This document shows positions 27,501 to 38,468 of a stretch of DNA of 64,000 nt, in pieces. The notes under the pieces are model-generated. The model saw nothing but the letters and a program-made list of their open reading frames with translations. It searched no databases and had not been told where the DNA came from. The stretch's first letter is position 1. Each line of letters opens with the position of its first letter. The position numbers and the translations under genes are program-made. Source of the DNA: Edaphochlamys debaryana (Eukaryota; Chlorophyta; Chlorophyceae; Chlamydomonadales); the NCBI GenBank assembly GCA_016858145.1, contig JAEHOE010000063.1:434001-498000 (forward strand). Reading direction: 5' to 3'.

Positions 27501-30225
27501 CATGTGAATGCGGTTGGGCATGTGTAAACGTTTCAAGCGGTTGGGGGCGGGGCTGAAAGGTCCAAGGGACGGCAACTATACATGGGCCATACAACGTAAT
27601 CAACCGGCCATCCTTCTCAAGCGGTTGGGACTGGATATCCCTTTGATTTAACTAGCGTCTGAAGGAGTGGCTCCCATGTCCAAAGCTCTAAACTATGGAC
27701 ATCACTAGCTCATGCCATCCCTCCCTCTCAGGCTGGCCCATGATGTCCGCTCTCATCATGACCGGAAAGACTTTCTCTTGTTGCCGTACGGGCAGCAGGG
27801 CCAAGTCACGTAACCAGAACAGCAGCTTACTGCCGGTCGATGCCCCGGCCATGGACTACAAGAAGGGGTGGGTCCACACAGCCCCTTCTAGGGTGGAGTC
27901 CACCCTCGCGCAAGGCCCAAATTAACATTCTTCCGGGCCATTGCTCTTTAGCCAACTAACCCGCCTTCGTTCCGGGATCTTGGTCTTACCTCGCCTTACT
28001 CTGTCTCCTTCGTTCCCGTACTACTTCTCACTCGTCCTCATCGCTCCCTCGCTTCTCCAGGTGGGTTTGGTGGGAGAGCGTGGTGATGCTCCGTCAGCTG
28101 GCCATTGCCGCCGTGGTGACGTTCGTGGGGGCGGTGGGGGACAGCGCCAGCGGCACCGTGCAGCTCCTCGTGGTGCTCTCCATACTCATCGCGGCTAGCG
28201 TGGCGCAGGTGGGCTGGTCGTTGGGACTGGCGGTTGGGTGGTTAAGCGGTGGGCAGTTGGGGGTTTGGACGGCAGGGGCCGGGATGCCGATTGGGTTCGA
28301 CGTTGCTTGAGGTCTCTGCTGCCCCCCGGGGCAGTGTCTCACCCCAGTTCCTGGCGCATCCGCAACCCCCCCGCAGACTGTCGTACAGCCGTACAAGTTC
28401 GTACACACCGACATCCTGGCGCTCCTGTCCCTCTACGTGCTGCTCCTCACGGTCTACATTATGCTCTACCTGCCCTTCACGTGAGGCGGGGCGGGGCCGC
28501 TGGGACGGGTCGTCTCTTTGGACTCGCTCTCTACTACCGGTAACCTCGAGAGCACGGCACGGCTGCGGAGCACCTGCGTCCCGGCCGCTTCACCTGCGCC
28601 TTGTGTACGAGTTCGGTTGCCCGTGTTATTAGTGGCCTCTTTTTCGCATGGCCGGGACTGGCCGCGCATTCAGCCCGCCCCCTCCCAGAACCAAAAGCGA
28701 TCTGTGAACCCGCTTCCCCTCCCTTTCCCCTCTTCACCCCACCCCCCAGCCCCAGCGACCACGCCATCTCCGTCATCGTAGTGGTCCTAAACGTCCTCGT
28801 GTCCTGCCTGTTCGTGCTGCACATCGTGAGGGTGAGTAGAAAGGGGCGGGCAGGCCTCACGGCCCGCTTGGCTCTGATGCAGCCACTCGTGTCCCATCTA
28901 ACGCCCCTCGAGTGCCTTCCAACAACCCCTTCCCTCCGCCCCTTTCCCCAACTCTTCCCTGCCTTCCCCCTGCCCCTCCCCAGACCTACTGGCGTGGGCT
29001 GCTCATCTCCTCGGGGCTGCACGAGATCGACGAGGCGGAGCGGAAGAAGTGGACGTACGAGCAGGTCGGATGGTTGGCGGTTGAGCAGTTGGCGGTTGAG
29101 CAGTCGGCGGTTGTGAAGGATGGCCGCGCGTTTGAGGAATGACATGTCTTGTTTCCTTCTTCCGTTTCTGTTATTCCGTTTATCCCGGTCGGGCACTTGA
29201 GTATGTCATCCTCCCGTATCCTGTGCCCCCTCCTTTTGCAGATGCGCAAGCACATCCTGCACACCATGATGCAGGTGGGGGCCAGGGTGCTGCGGCACTG
29301 GGCCACGAGCGATCGCTTGGGTCAGCTGCTTGCCACGCGCGCTGAGTGACCCGCTGCATGCTGCCTGCTGGCGCAGGAGGCAGAACGAGGCAGAACGGAG
29401 AAGACCGACAAACTGCCCAACAGCATGGCCAGGTGCGACCGTTATTGCGACGGCTATTGACTTGCTCGTGTGTTATGAAGCCTGACCCCCGTCCCCTTCT
29501 CCCCGGTGCGCGCAGCTGCCATTCGCAGAACCCATCTTCTCGGTGGGTTGAGATGAGGGACTTGCACCCCTCATGCGCCCTCAGTGGCTGGATGTTGCCC
29601 CGCCTTCCTCCTTACTACCCTTCCTCACACTTTCCCCCTCCTCTTCCCCCTTCCCCCCCCCCCTCCCCGGTCAGGTTCCTGGAACGCGTGGCCTCCCTCC
29701 AGCTCACCTCGGTGGCCTCCTCCAAGGCCGCCGTCATCGTGCTGGGCACCTCGGTCTCCCGCCTGCTGCAGCTGCGGCCCAGCACCACGGGGGCGCTCAA
29801 GCAGGAGGGGGCGGGCGGGGGGGCGCAGGAGGAGGAGCGGCCCAAGAAGGAGGCGGTGCCGCCGAGTGAGTGCAGAAGGGAGGGGGAGAGGAGGAGGGTG
29901 GAGAGAGTCGGTACGGAGGGGGAACCCGGGCCTTGGGACACTGCGTTCGAGCCCTTGGGGTTTAGGAGGGACTGAGTGGACGAGGGTCGTTGCATGATCA
30001 AGCCACGTTGCTCGTCCACCTGTGGTTCGTACATTCACCTCCCACTCCGCTCCCCCCGCTCCCCCCACCCCCCCAGCCTGGTGGGGTCGCTTCCTGGCGG
30101 TGCTCATGGGCCGCACCTTTGAGACAAAGTTGGACGAGGAGGGGGGAAAAGAGGGGGAGGTGAAGGGGACGGCCAAAGCGGGTGGCCCGGGTAGTGGTGG
30201 AGGCCGTAAGCGGCTGAGTACTTGA
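12599..30225 (+). CDS. Giant secreted/membrane protein: Pmp-like beta-helix repeats, GCC2/GCC3-like module, TRP-like C-terminus
   Basis: 48 exons, 8,547 nt, 2,848 residues, every junction in phase: 12599-13051, 13258-13878, 14060-14174, 14474-14559, 15824-15985, 16203-16416, 16622-16779, 16921-16996, 17193-17338, 17536-17605, 17810-17942, 18068-18166, 18249-18391, 18470-18568, 18736-18784, 18933-19069, 19230-19397, 19688-19752, 19887-20223, 20322-20788, 20946-21158, 21275-21404, 21511-22223, 22347-22475, 22577-22720, 22842-22949, 23149-23259, 23439-23522, 23804-23950, 24087-24184, 24373-24432, 24553-24643, 24840-24926, 25047-26156, 26326-26416, 26567-26723, 26959-27076, 27181-27243, 27381-27495, 27732-27867, 28061-28208, 28377-28480, 28750-28831, 28984-29064, 29242-29274, 29377-29432, 29675-29865, 30077-30225. 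Residues 1-22 form a signal peptide. Up to about residue 1600 there are Pmp-type motifs: FTNN/FTDN/FAAN pairs followed by GGAI, GGAL or GGAV. Residues about 1710-1810 carry CLRCKPGAYNF and SCLPCPGSAQC (GCC2/GCC3, ephrin-receptor-like), then QCADGYTGTLC. From residue 1943 there are several membrane helices, with VQPYKFVHTDILALLSLYV typical of TRP-like protist proteins. Exon 34 encodes a 370-residue Pro/Gly-rich loop. Intron 27 has a GC donor. Likely a cell-surface sensor or channel; function is inferred. Confidence 0.85.
14560..15823 (+). other. Oversized intron 4 of the giant gene, possibly carrying a small insertion
   Basis: At 1,264 bp this is several times longer than its neighbours. It has an AT-rich patch (14720-14820), a short TCGCGCA/TGCGCGA inverted pair near 14818-14846, and repeated CCCGGGGG-TGCGCG blocks at 15220-15295. 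No coding exon was found in it. Confidence 0.4.
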
Positions 30226-31309
30226 GGAGGCACTCCGTGAAGCGGCATTTGCGGGTAGTGGTGCGCGTGAGGACCGAAGGGGCAGTGGGCAATTCTAAAA
30301 GCATGCGAGGGGAAGGGGGGATAACGAAGGAGTTGAGAGCGGAGATCACCTTCGGGTGCACACGACGCTAGGGGGGCCAGCGGCGCGGGCGGTCCGGATA
30401 ACGGTGCCACTTGCACGATCCCAGCGATTAAAGCGCAAGGCTCAGGACCCTAGCAGATTGCCTAGTACGCAAGAAGTGGGACACCCTTGGGCCTTGGTGC
30501 TTTGCCACGGCCGCGAGGTGACTGGGGGCCTGGACCCCGGAGCCGAGCGCGCCCTCGTGCACTGCATGGCGCTCGCTAAGCCCCGTTGGTGAGACTGTTG
30601 CACCGAGCGTGCACAAGGGGCCCCTGGTGTCATACGAGGGTTGAGCAGCTCAGAGTCAGTCCTGATTCTGATCTGTATGTGGAGTAGCTGAGGGGGGCGC
30701 GACCACCAATACCAGCCCGCCTTCCCCCGTAGTCCGACGGAGGCACAGGGATCTGGGGGCAGCTCTCCAGGACGCAATGATTACAGCAGGCACATCTCTA
30801 AAAGCGGAAGCACCTCGAACCGCCGCGCACACGCGACCCCGTGTCAATCAAGTCCAGGCCCGCAATGGCGCCAGCCCCAGCTTCCCACAGCCCGCCTGTC
30901 CCTCCAACGCATGCGCATGAACGAAAGCAAGCCCTATGACGAAACCAAGAAACGCAAGCCAGGGAGCGGCACGCCCTCTGTCCCGTGCCCACTCCTCACA
31001 CCCCTCCTGCTCCGCTCCGAGAGGCCCCACCCGAGGGCCCAACTCTGCCATCCCCCACGCAATGTCCCAGCCAAGCCCGTCTCCCGACCGCACCCGTGGG
31101 CGCCCTGCCCCGCTCAACAGAACGACAACAGCACGACGACAACACAGTGGCGGCTTCCCTCACAACCCGCCCTCACCGCCGCCCCAAGCTCGCCCCAGCA
31201 AGACCTCCCGAGTTGCTCCACCCCCCACGGCCGCTCCTTGCTATCCATCCCAAGCCAGAAGCGAGGGACCCCCCCTCCCCTGCTACAGCTCTCCAGCTCG
31301 CCCCACCCC
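30226..31309. other. Convergent intergenic region
   Basis: Lies between the 3' ends of the giant gene and the reticulon gene. I saw no coding exon and no TGTAA on the plus strand, so the poly(A) site of the giant gene is unplaced. Confidence 0.5.
30781..30785 (-). terminator. Candidate TGTAA polyadenylation signal of the reticulon gene
   Basis: TGTAA on the minus strand, about 525 nt past the reticulon stop codon. Confidence 0.4.
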
Positions 31310-34300
31310 CTAGTTGATCTTCTTCTTGGCGGGGGTGGGGGTGATGTCGTAGCGGGCCATGGCGCTGGCGGCGGCGGTGGACAGCGGGGTGACCACGGTC
31401 TTGGACAGGGTGGCGCCCACGGGCCCCAGGCGCTTCTGGACGGCGGCGTACTGCGGAAGGGGGCGGAAATAGAGAAGAGGGGGGTTTGTGTCAGGAAGTA
31501 GGCGCACTCATGCCCCCTCCATCCGCGCCTTGAACGCACGTGTCCCTGCCGTGGTTTCACGGCGCATGCGGTTTCCCGTCACCCCTCCCTCCCAGCACAC
31601 CGCTCCCCAGCCCCACCACCACCCCCCCCCCCCAACCACCACCACCACCCCTACCTCGTGCGGCTTGGCCCACACGCGGCCGTACGCCAGCATGATGAAG
31701 ACCACCACCAGGCGGTCCAGCAGCGGCAGCGCGAACAGCAGCCCCGCCATGGGCGCCAGGACCACGGTGGCGCGCACGCGGCGGTCCAGCTTCTCGTACT
31801 GGGCCTGTGGGGGAAGGGGGATGGGGTTGAAGTGGGGGAGGAGGGGAAGGGTTGGCAGGGTTGTGAGAGGCGGGCGACAGGGGCAGCCTCTTGCCGCAGG
31901 CGCGCGCGAGTTCTCGCAGCGCCAGCCCCATCGACCCTCGCCACTCCCCATCCCGGCCCCGACGTGCACGCCTTGGCGTGTGCGTTCCTGGAGGGCGTCC
32001 CGCTCCCCGTGCCTCCCTTCCTCCCCGAAATCCTCCCCACGCCCCTTCCCCCCCCCCTTCCCCCCCCTACCTGCGCCTTGGCGTACGCGTCCTTGGCCAG
32101 TGCGTCCACGCGCGCCTTGTTGGCTGCGTAGGCGGCCGGCAGCGTGAAGGCGCCCAGGTGCAGCAGCAGCAGCAGCGTCACGGCGTCCAGCCAGCGGCCC
32201 AGCAGCGACAGCAGCCACAGGCCCAGGCCAACCTGGGGGTAGGCGGGGTGGAGGCGGGTGGGTGGGGTCAGGTGGGGGGGTCAGGCGGTTGAATTCCTTT
32301 GGCAACGCGGACGGGGAGGGGAGGGACGCCGGCCCCCTCCTCCCCGCCACGTTGGGTGGCGTGCGCGCTGCGTCCAACTCTACCCTGGCGCCTGGCCACC
32401 CCAGCTCCACTCCTCTCGCCCCCCCCCCCACCTCTCCCACCCTGAATCCCTCCCCTCCAGTGCCCCCCCTTCCCCCCTACCTCCAGGGTGCGCAGCGGGT
32501 CCAGGCCGTTGAGGTGGCGGTCGTGCAGCTCCGCGGCGGCGCTCACGGCCGTGGACGAGGCCGCCACCACGAAGCGGGTCACGGCGCTGTTGGACCAGGT
32601 GCAGCGCTCCTGGGGGAGGGGGGGAATGGAGGAGGAGGGGACAACAGGGGAGCTTAGGGTGGTGGAACGGTGAGGGGCTGCTGCCTGCACATGGGGCGTG
32701 TGTGCGGAAACGTGCGGAACCGAACGGAGCCATGCGCACACGCCCGTCCATGCTTTCGCTTACGCTCCCGATCCGATCCCACCATCACCACACGCACACA
32801 CACCAAACCCCTCGCTCATGCCCAGCCCCACCCCGCCCGACGCCTCCCCCCACCTGCAGCTTGGGCGCCAGGGTGCCGCGCAGGAAGTTGAAGGCGAGCG
32901 AGAAGAGCAGCGTGTAGCACACGCCTGGGGGGAAGGGGCCGCAGGGGGGGCGGTGGGAATGAGCGGCGGAGAGGGAGGGGGCGCGAGGGGCGGGAAGGCG
33001 CCGCAAGCTAGCTGGGACAGTGCGGCACCGCACACCAGTCGGCTCGATGTCGCTTTCCCCTCCCGTCTCGGCGTTCGATACCTCGGGAGAACCGGAGAAG
33101 CCCCAATCCATTGCAGCCCCCGTGTCCCTTCCCCTGCCTCCTCGACTCCTCGCTGCCCCCTCACCCGTGAACAGGGTGGTGGGGGAGGTGAAGATGCCCC
33201 GCACCACCAGCCAGGCCAGCAGCCCCGCAACGAAGTAGAAGGCGGAGCGGACCTTGGGGGAGGGGGAGGGGGGGAAGTATGAGCGGTCGAGGTTGCATGA
33301 GGAAAGGGGGCTGAGGAGGAGGCGTGCGAGCGGGCTGCGGTGGAGAGAGGTGCTGGCCGCGTGCCGCCCTGCTGGTGCCGGCTCGCTGGGGCCCCGGGCA
33401 ACAGCCCTGGACAGGCGATTTGTGGAGAACACATGCCCTTGCCAGCCGGGACCACCCCTTGCTCCCCCATCCTGCATGCACCGCCCCCCGCCCACACACA
33501 CACACACCTTGTTCTTCCACAGCAGGGTCTCCCGAATGAAGGTGTCATAGTCCAGCTGGAGGGGGGGGAAGAGGGGGGGGCGGCGAAGAGAGAGGTGAGT
33601 AGGGGGCAGAGGAGAGGCACAGGGGCTGAAGAGAAGGGCTGAAGCGGGGTTGGGGAGCCAAACGGTAGGCAGGCGCGCCCCGCCCTGTCTGAAGGCTGCA
33701 CTGGCCTCGGCCATGCCCCCACCCCTCATAAGGATGCCCCTTCTTAGGTCAGACCTCCTCCTGGGCACCCCTCCCCCCGTCTCCCGCCCCACCCCCGTGC
33801 CCCATTCCCTGCTCCGGCTCCGCCACACGACCTCGCCTCCTCCGCCACACCCCGGGACGCCAAGCACCCCCGCCCCGCCTCCGCCACATCCCGCGCCCCG
33901 CGGACGGCTGGAAGCCCCCCTGCCTCTGCACCCTTCTCCCCTGCCGAAAAGCACCACCATGCCCTGCGCATCCCTCCCCCCCCCCCGGCACCCGTGCGCG
34001 GCGCACCTCCTCGCTGGGGCTGGACAGGGCGGGGACCATGGAGGGCGTGGCGGGGGTGGCGGGGGTGTTGGAGTTGAGGGAGAAGTTGAGCTGCGGCATA
34101 AGGGAAGGGGAGGGGAGGAACGGGGGTGGGAGGTTGAGTAGGGCGTTCAGGCTGCAGTGTCGGGCTGCGAGGAGAGACGTATTTCCAGACAGTCCGGTGA
34201 GGAGACTTGGAGGACGCTTCTCTGAGTAGTACAAGGTGCAGCGATCCTCACCTGCTTGGCCGGGTTGACCTCGGGGGTGCCGCTGACGGCGGGGGCCTCG

Positions 34301-34540
34301 GGCACGGGGTCGGGGTGGGGGGAGCCGAAGGCGGTCTGTGGGTCCGGGTGAGGCCAGGGCGCCGCGGGGGTGAGGCCAAATCAAAGGCTCGGGGGGTGTT
34401 GCACCAGAGACTGCGACCCGGCGTCGGTGCCGAGCTCGAGCGCAGCCGTTTTCCAGAGGCACAGCTCCACTTTCGTAGCGCGCGCTCACCTTCATCTCAG
34501 TCGCAGCCTGCTTCAGGCTGTCAATGGGGCTGTCCTCCAT
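31310..34540 (-). CDS. Reticulon-like ER membrane-shaping protein
   Basis: 335 residues in ten exons: 31310-31450, 31655-31804, 32071-32232, 32481-32609, 32854-32924, 33165-33252, 33508-33555, 34007-34090, 34252-34335, 34490-34540 (1,008 nt, all phases agree). Reticulons insert hairpin membrane segments that curve and tubulate the ER. The reticulon homology domain starts at TLLWKNKVRSAFYF. First hairpin: LLAWLVVRGIF, then a segment containing LLFSLAFNFLRG. A hydrophilic loop (AAELHDRHLNGLDPL) follows. Second hairpin: GLGLWLLSLLGRWLD and LLLLLHLGAFTLPAAY, ending in the typical NKARVDAL. An additional hydrophobic stretch (APMAGLLFALPLLDRLVVVF) comes after the usual domain. The C-terminus is KKKIN, a KKxx dilysine ER-retrieval signal typical of plant-type reticulons. 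The N-terminal about 75 residues are Pro/Ser/Thr-rich and disordered. Start ATG at 34540; the frame is open upstream only from GTG. Confidence 0.88.
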
Positions 34541-35251
34541 CTTTGCGTCGCGGCCGTCCACTAGCTCCCCAAAGTAGCAAGCTCAACTGCGGGTTATCGG
34601 AAAACACATGGACTCGCTGGTTGACCGGGAGCCCCAGGAGCGCAAACGCGCGGCCAAATCGGGAGGGCGGGGTCGCGAGGGGTCTTTCGAGCTAGGAGAT
34701 CGCCGGAAAAGGCGCTACAGTGAAGACATAGCAGGTCCGGGCTAGCGGTGCGTGGCCGGCTTGGCTTGCTTGCGCCCCCGAGAGGTCCGCGCCAAACGCC
34801 GGGTCTGGGCCCAGGCAGTGTCAAGGGCGCTGCCGACACGCACGAGACGCCATAAACTGCAGCGGCCAAGCTCCCCGACTCACGCAGGGGGGGCCACTGG
34901 AGAAGAGCTGGCGAGAGCTGAAGGCGCTTGCAGATCTTTAGGGTGTTGCTCGCGATGACGCGAGGAGCTGCGCGAGTATGTGCTGACTACTTCTTACGCC
35001 TTGCAGTGCGTTATACAAAGCTGCGTGCCGCGTGCGCGTGCCGTATAACCCACACGCCGTACCGGGGGTTGCCCGTGGCCTTGCAAGCTCCACACTAGGG
35101 GGCCAGGCCACTTGCCCACGCCTCTTGAGCTTCACGGCTGGAAAGTGATCGCCCGACGCTATGCTAGTGAGCTAGTTGGTTCCTTGAAGCTCGGAGCGTG
35201 TGTGCGTTCGGCCAAGGCGTGCATGCGCAGAAGACTGGGCGGACTAGTGTG

Positions 35252-35460
35252 GCCGTTCCTTCCTTCCTTCCTTCCATCCTTCCGTCCTTCCTTCCTTCCG
35301 TCCTTCCGTCCTTCCTTCCCTCCTTCCCTCCTTCCTTTCCCTCCCTTCATTCACTCCCCTCCGGTTCCGTCCCCCGTTCCGCCCCCTTCCGTTCCGTCCC
35401 CCGTTCCGCCCCCTTCCGTTCCGTTCCGTTCCGCCCCCTTCCGTTCCGTCAGCCCCTTCC
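35252..35460. repeat. TTCC/CCTT microsatellite followed by CCGTTCCG-type repeats
   Basis: A pure pyrimidine run of TTCC-like tetramers (about 35252-35350) is followed by repeated TTCCGTTCCGTCCCC/CCGCCCC units to about 35460. Confidence 0.9.
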
Positions 35461-35712
35461 GTCTCACGCGGGCCAAAGACAGCTCTCCCCAGCTTCGCAC
35501 GCCTGCATCGCCGGCACCTCTGCCCTGGACCCAAGCCCCGGGCCCTGAGTCATGGCGTCTAGAACCTGGTGCGCCGGCCCCGACCTTCAGAGTCTTGAAT
35601 GGAATTGCTCCTCACCCCTGGGCCATCGGTCCCCCCAGCTGCGGTCCCCAGCCTCTTGCTCTCTGTCAAGGTCCTGCCTCTGCTGTCCCGAAGGCTCTTC
35701 AATCTCGTACGG

Positions 35713-35717
35713 TTACA
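35713..35717 (-). terminator. Candidate TGTAA polyadenylation signal
   Basis: Minus-strand TGTAA about 460 nt beyond the stop codon of the unknown gene at 36178-38152. Confidence 0.35.
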
Positions 35718-36177
35718 GCCGCATCTCCTGGCCATGCGTCTGTTCCCCCTGCCGTTGCTGTCAACGACAAATCACTTTCCTGCTTCCCGGCTCCAAGAGT
35801 CGAGCCCTACAGCTTACGTCCGACCTGTCCTGGCCCCCGTCGTGCCCTTGCTACCCCGTAGCTACGCCCACACGAGCACGAACTCTACTTACCCCTCACC
35901 GTATCAAAAATCCTGTGCCACCACGGCACACTGGTTGCGCGTCATGTGAGTCCTGGTCCGGTGATCTGTAATCTGTCTGCATCTGACCCTGTCTAGCTAC
36001 TTCTGTTCGTGTCACTACCCCAGTCTCGACTTGACTGCCATCAATCTATCATCGGTCTGTGACTTGGTAGTTGTCCACAAGTGCAGCACAATCGGTGGCT
36101 CTGCTGCAAGCCTCTCGCTTGCATGCGGCGCCTTGCATGCGGCGCCCTGTCATCTAGCTGCAGGAGCGAGGGGCGCC

Positions 36178-38152
36178 TCAGGGCTCGGCCCCGGCGTACA
36201 CGTGCACCTCCGTGGAGCGCAGCGGCGAGGCGAAGGGCGGCACCTGTGCGGGGAGGGGTGCACAGGGGAACGATCATGACGGGGGCGCGCTTCGCCTAGA
36301 ACTAGAGCGTCACAGGGTCAAAGGCCAAGGCCGTGGCGCCGCGCGAGACAGTGCTCCTGCTGAACCATGCGCGCAAGACACACGCCAGGGCCCACACAGC
36401 TGATCCTGTCTTGGTCCCACGCAGCATGTTCCAGGGCGCCGCACCTTGGGCCGGGCGTTGGCGCCGCGGGTGGTGTTATTGGCTCCGCTGCTCTTATTGC
36501 TTCCGCTGCTGTTGTGGTCATCGTTGGCGACAGGGTTGACGGGCGGCGCAGCGGCCACAGCGCCCGCGCTGCCCGCCACCGCAATCGCAGCGGCCACGGC
36601 CGCCAGGCGGGGCGTGACCCCCCCGGCCCCCAGGCGGGGCGTGCCGGAGCCGGAGGCGGAGGCGGTGCCGGGTCGGGCCGCGGGGCGCTGCTGGGGCTGG
36701 GGCTGCGGCAGCCCAGGCAGGGAGGGCAGGGCGGGGCGCGGCGGCGGCTCCTCGGTGCGGGGCGTTAGCGCGGGGCTGTCGGGGGGCCGCTCGGCCGCCA
36801 GGGCCGCGGCCACGGCGCCGCGCACGGCGGCCAGGAGCTCCAGGCAGCGGGGCGGCAGCGCGGTGGGGGCGGCCTGGTGCAGCGAGGGGCATGCGTCACC
36901 ATGGTGGCGTCAGTGCGGCAGTAATGCCAATCTGAGGACCAGGCCGGCTAGGTGATTGACGCGAGGTGTCAGGGAGACTGCATGTTCACGAGCTCGGCGG
37001 CACGGCCAGGCAGGCACGTCGTGTCTACACAACCTTACAACACAGCTGCATCTCAACCCCGCCTTGCCTGCGAGCCCGCGGCCGCCTCCAGCTCCGCCGC
37101 AACGGCCTCCAGCGGCGGCTGGACGGCGGCCAGCGTGTTCAGCAGCCGGGAGTGGCGGCAGTGCAGGTCGCACAGGTCTGCGCGCGGAGAGGGCAATGGC
37201 GGGGAACAAGGGCGCATCGACGTCAGACTTGATGCGAAGTAATGGCTGCAAGGGCAGCTTCTGGTCTGCCAGTGAAGCATAGGTACCAGTTGCTTAGATA
37301 CCAAACATACTGGTAGCCGAGAGGACATGCCGTCTGCTCTTCAGGCTACCTGCCGACTACTGCCTACTGCCTCCCGACTAAGCACGCACAGCCTATCCGC
37401 GGTGCTTGGCAAGCCTGCCCCCCCCCCCGACACAAGCACCCCGGTCACGCAGCCCCCTGCCCCGTCATGCCGCCCGCCCCCGTCGGCACGCACGCAGTTC
37501 CGTGAGCCCAGAGCAGGTGCGCGCAGAGGCCAGCTCTGCCCGCAGAGCGCTGACCTGGCCCAGTGCCTCTGCGAGCATCTGCGGACGAGGAGAGAGAAGG
37601 CACGGAAGTTCGGTGCTACGTATGATAAGTCAAGGGATATGGGCTCAAGTGCCAGGTGATAAGGCGCCGACGAGGGGGAGGGAGAAGGGGTTGCAGGGAT
37701 CTGAGGGAGGCGGACAGTGGCCCACTCGAGGGCGTGGGGTGTTGCAGGGGCTGGACTGGGGGCTTGCCAAAAGTAGGCCATGGGGTGTAGCTCACCTTCT
37801 GGCGTCGCTCCAGCTCGTTCTCGCTCTCCTCTAGCGTGACGAGCAGGCGGCTGAGGTCTGGGCTCGACGTGCTGCTGCGGTCGGGGTCCGCGGTCGGTCT
37901 TGGGCTGGCCTGCTGGGACGAGGGCGATGGTGGCGGCAGTCCCGCGAGGAGCACCGTGCGTGCTGCCCCCAGCGCGCCGCTGGTTGCGAGCTTGAGACAG
38001 AACGTGAAGAGCCACGCCGGGAGCCTCCATGGAAGTAGCGAGGCCCAGAGCAGCCGCGAGAGAAGTGAGGATGGCAGAGCAGGCCCGGCGCCGGCCGCTC
38101 CGCCCGGCACCAGCGCCTGTGCTTTCATTCCCGAGTCCTTTCGACGTGTCAT
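36178..38152 (-). CDS. Unknown protein with hydrophobic segment, coiled coil and disordered C-terminus
   Basis: 348 residues in five exons: 36178-36243, 36445-36873, 37068-37177, 37494-37578, 37796-38152 (1,047 nt, all phases agree). I do not recognise the family. The N-terminus has a hydrophobic stretch (about residues 28-70, LLWASLLPWRLPAWLFTF and following), which could be one or two membrane passes or a hairpin. After a Pro/Ser linker comes a heptad-like coiled coil (about 95-185; VTLEESENELERRQK, then ALGQVSALRAELASAR, then LAAVQPPLEAVAAELEAAA). The rest is Pro/Ala/Gly/Asn-rich, with a second weak hydrophobic run. The intron after exon 37068-37177 needs a GC donor (CAG|GCAAGG); no GT donor keeps the frame. 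It is divergent from the F-box gene, 316 bp away. A membrane tether or organelle-surface protein is possible, but that is a guess. Confidence 0.62.
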
Positions 38153-38468
38153 GGGTCACCGGCCTAGGTCGAGGGAATCGCCAGAACGTCAAAGAATTGC
38201 GGTCAATGCCCAACGAGGGTCAGCAGTCCGTGCTCCATGCTCAGGAGCACAGTATGTGAAGTCTGTTGTGTCGTAAATCAGCAAGGGTCAAGGCGCGAGC
38301 GGACGCAGCGCGGCTTTATGTCGCTCGCTGTCGAACGACAGCTCGCGGATCTGCAAGCCCCGAAACCCCTCGAGTCACATGAGGGGCCTGCAGCTGCAGT
38401 GCGTTTTTACATATCTAATTAGCTGGCCGCACAGTAGCTGCGACAAGACCTTGAGCGCGACAACCTCG
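38153..38468. promoter_or_regulatory. Divergent promoter region
   Basis: 316 bp between head-to-head start codons of the unknown gene and the F-box/LRR gene. An ATG at 38379 is in frame with the F-box ORF and could be the true start. No clear TATA box. Confidence 0.4.

Larger units (their letters stand above)
34541..36177. other. Intergenic region with pyrimidine-rich repeats
   Basis: Upstream region of the reticulon gene and 3' flank of the next minus-strand gene. A 139-residue open frame at 35552-35971 has no recognisable domain, and I do not call it a gene. Confidence 0.45.

Noticed and set aside
35552..35971. 139-residue open frame in the intergenic region
   Set aside because: No domain, splice structure or conservation clue; Ser/Pro/Cys-rich by composition.
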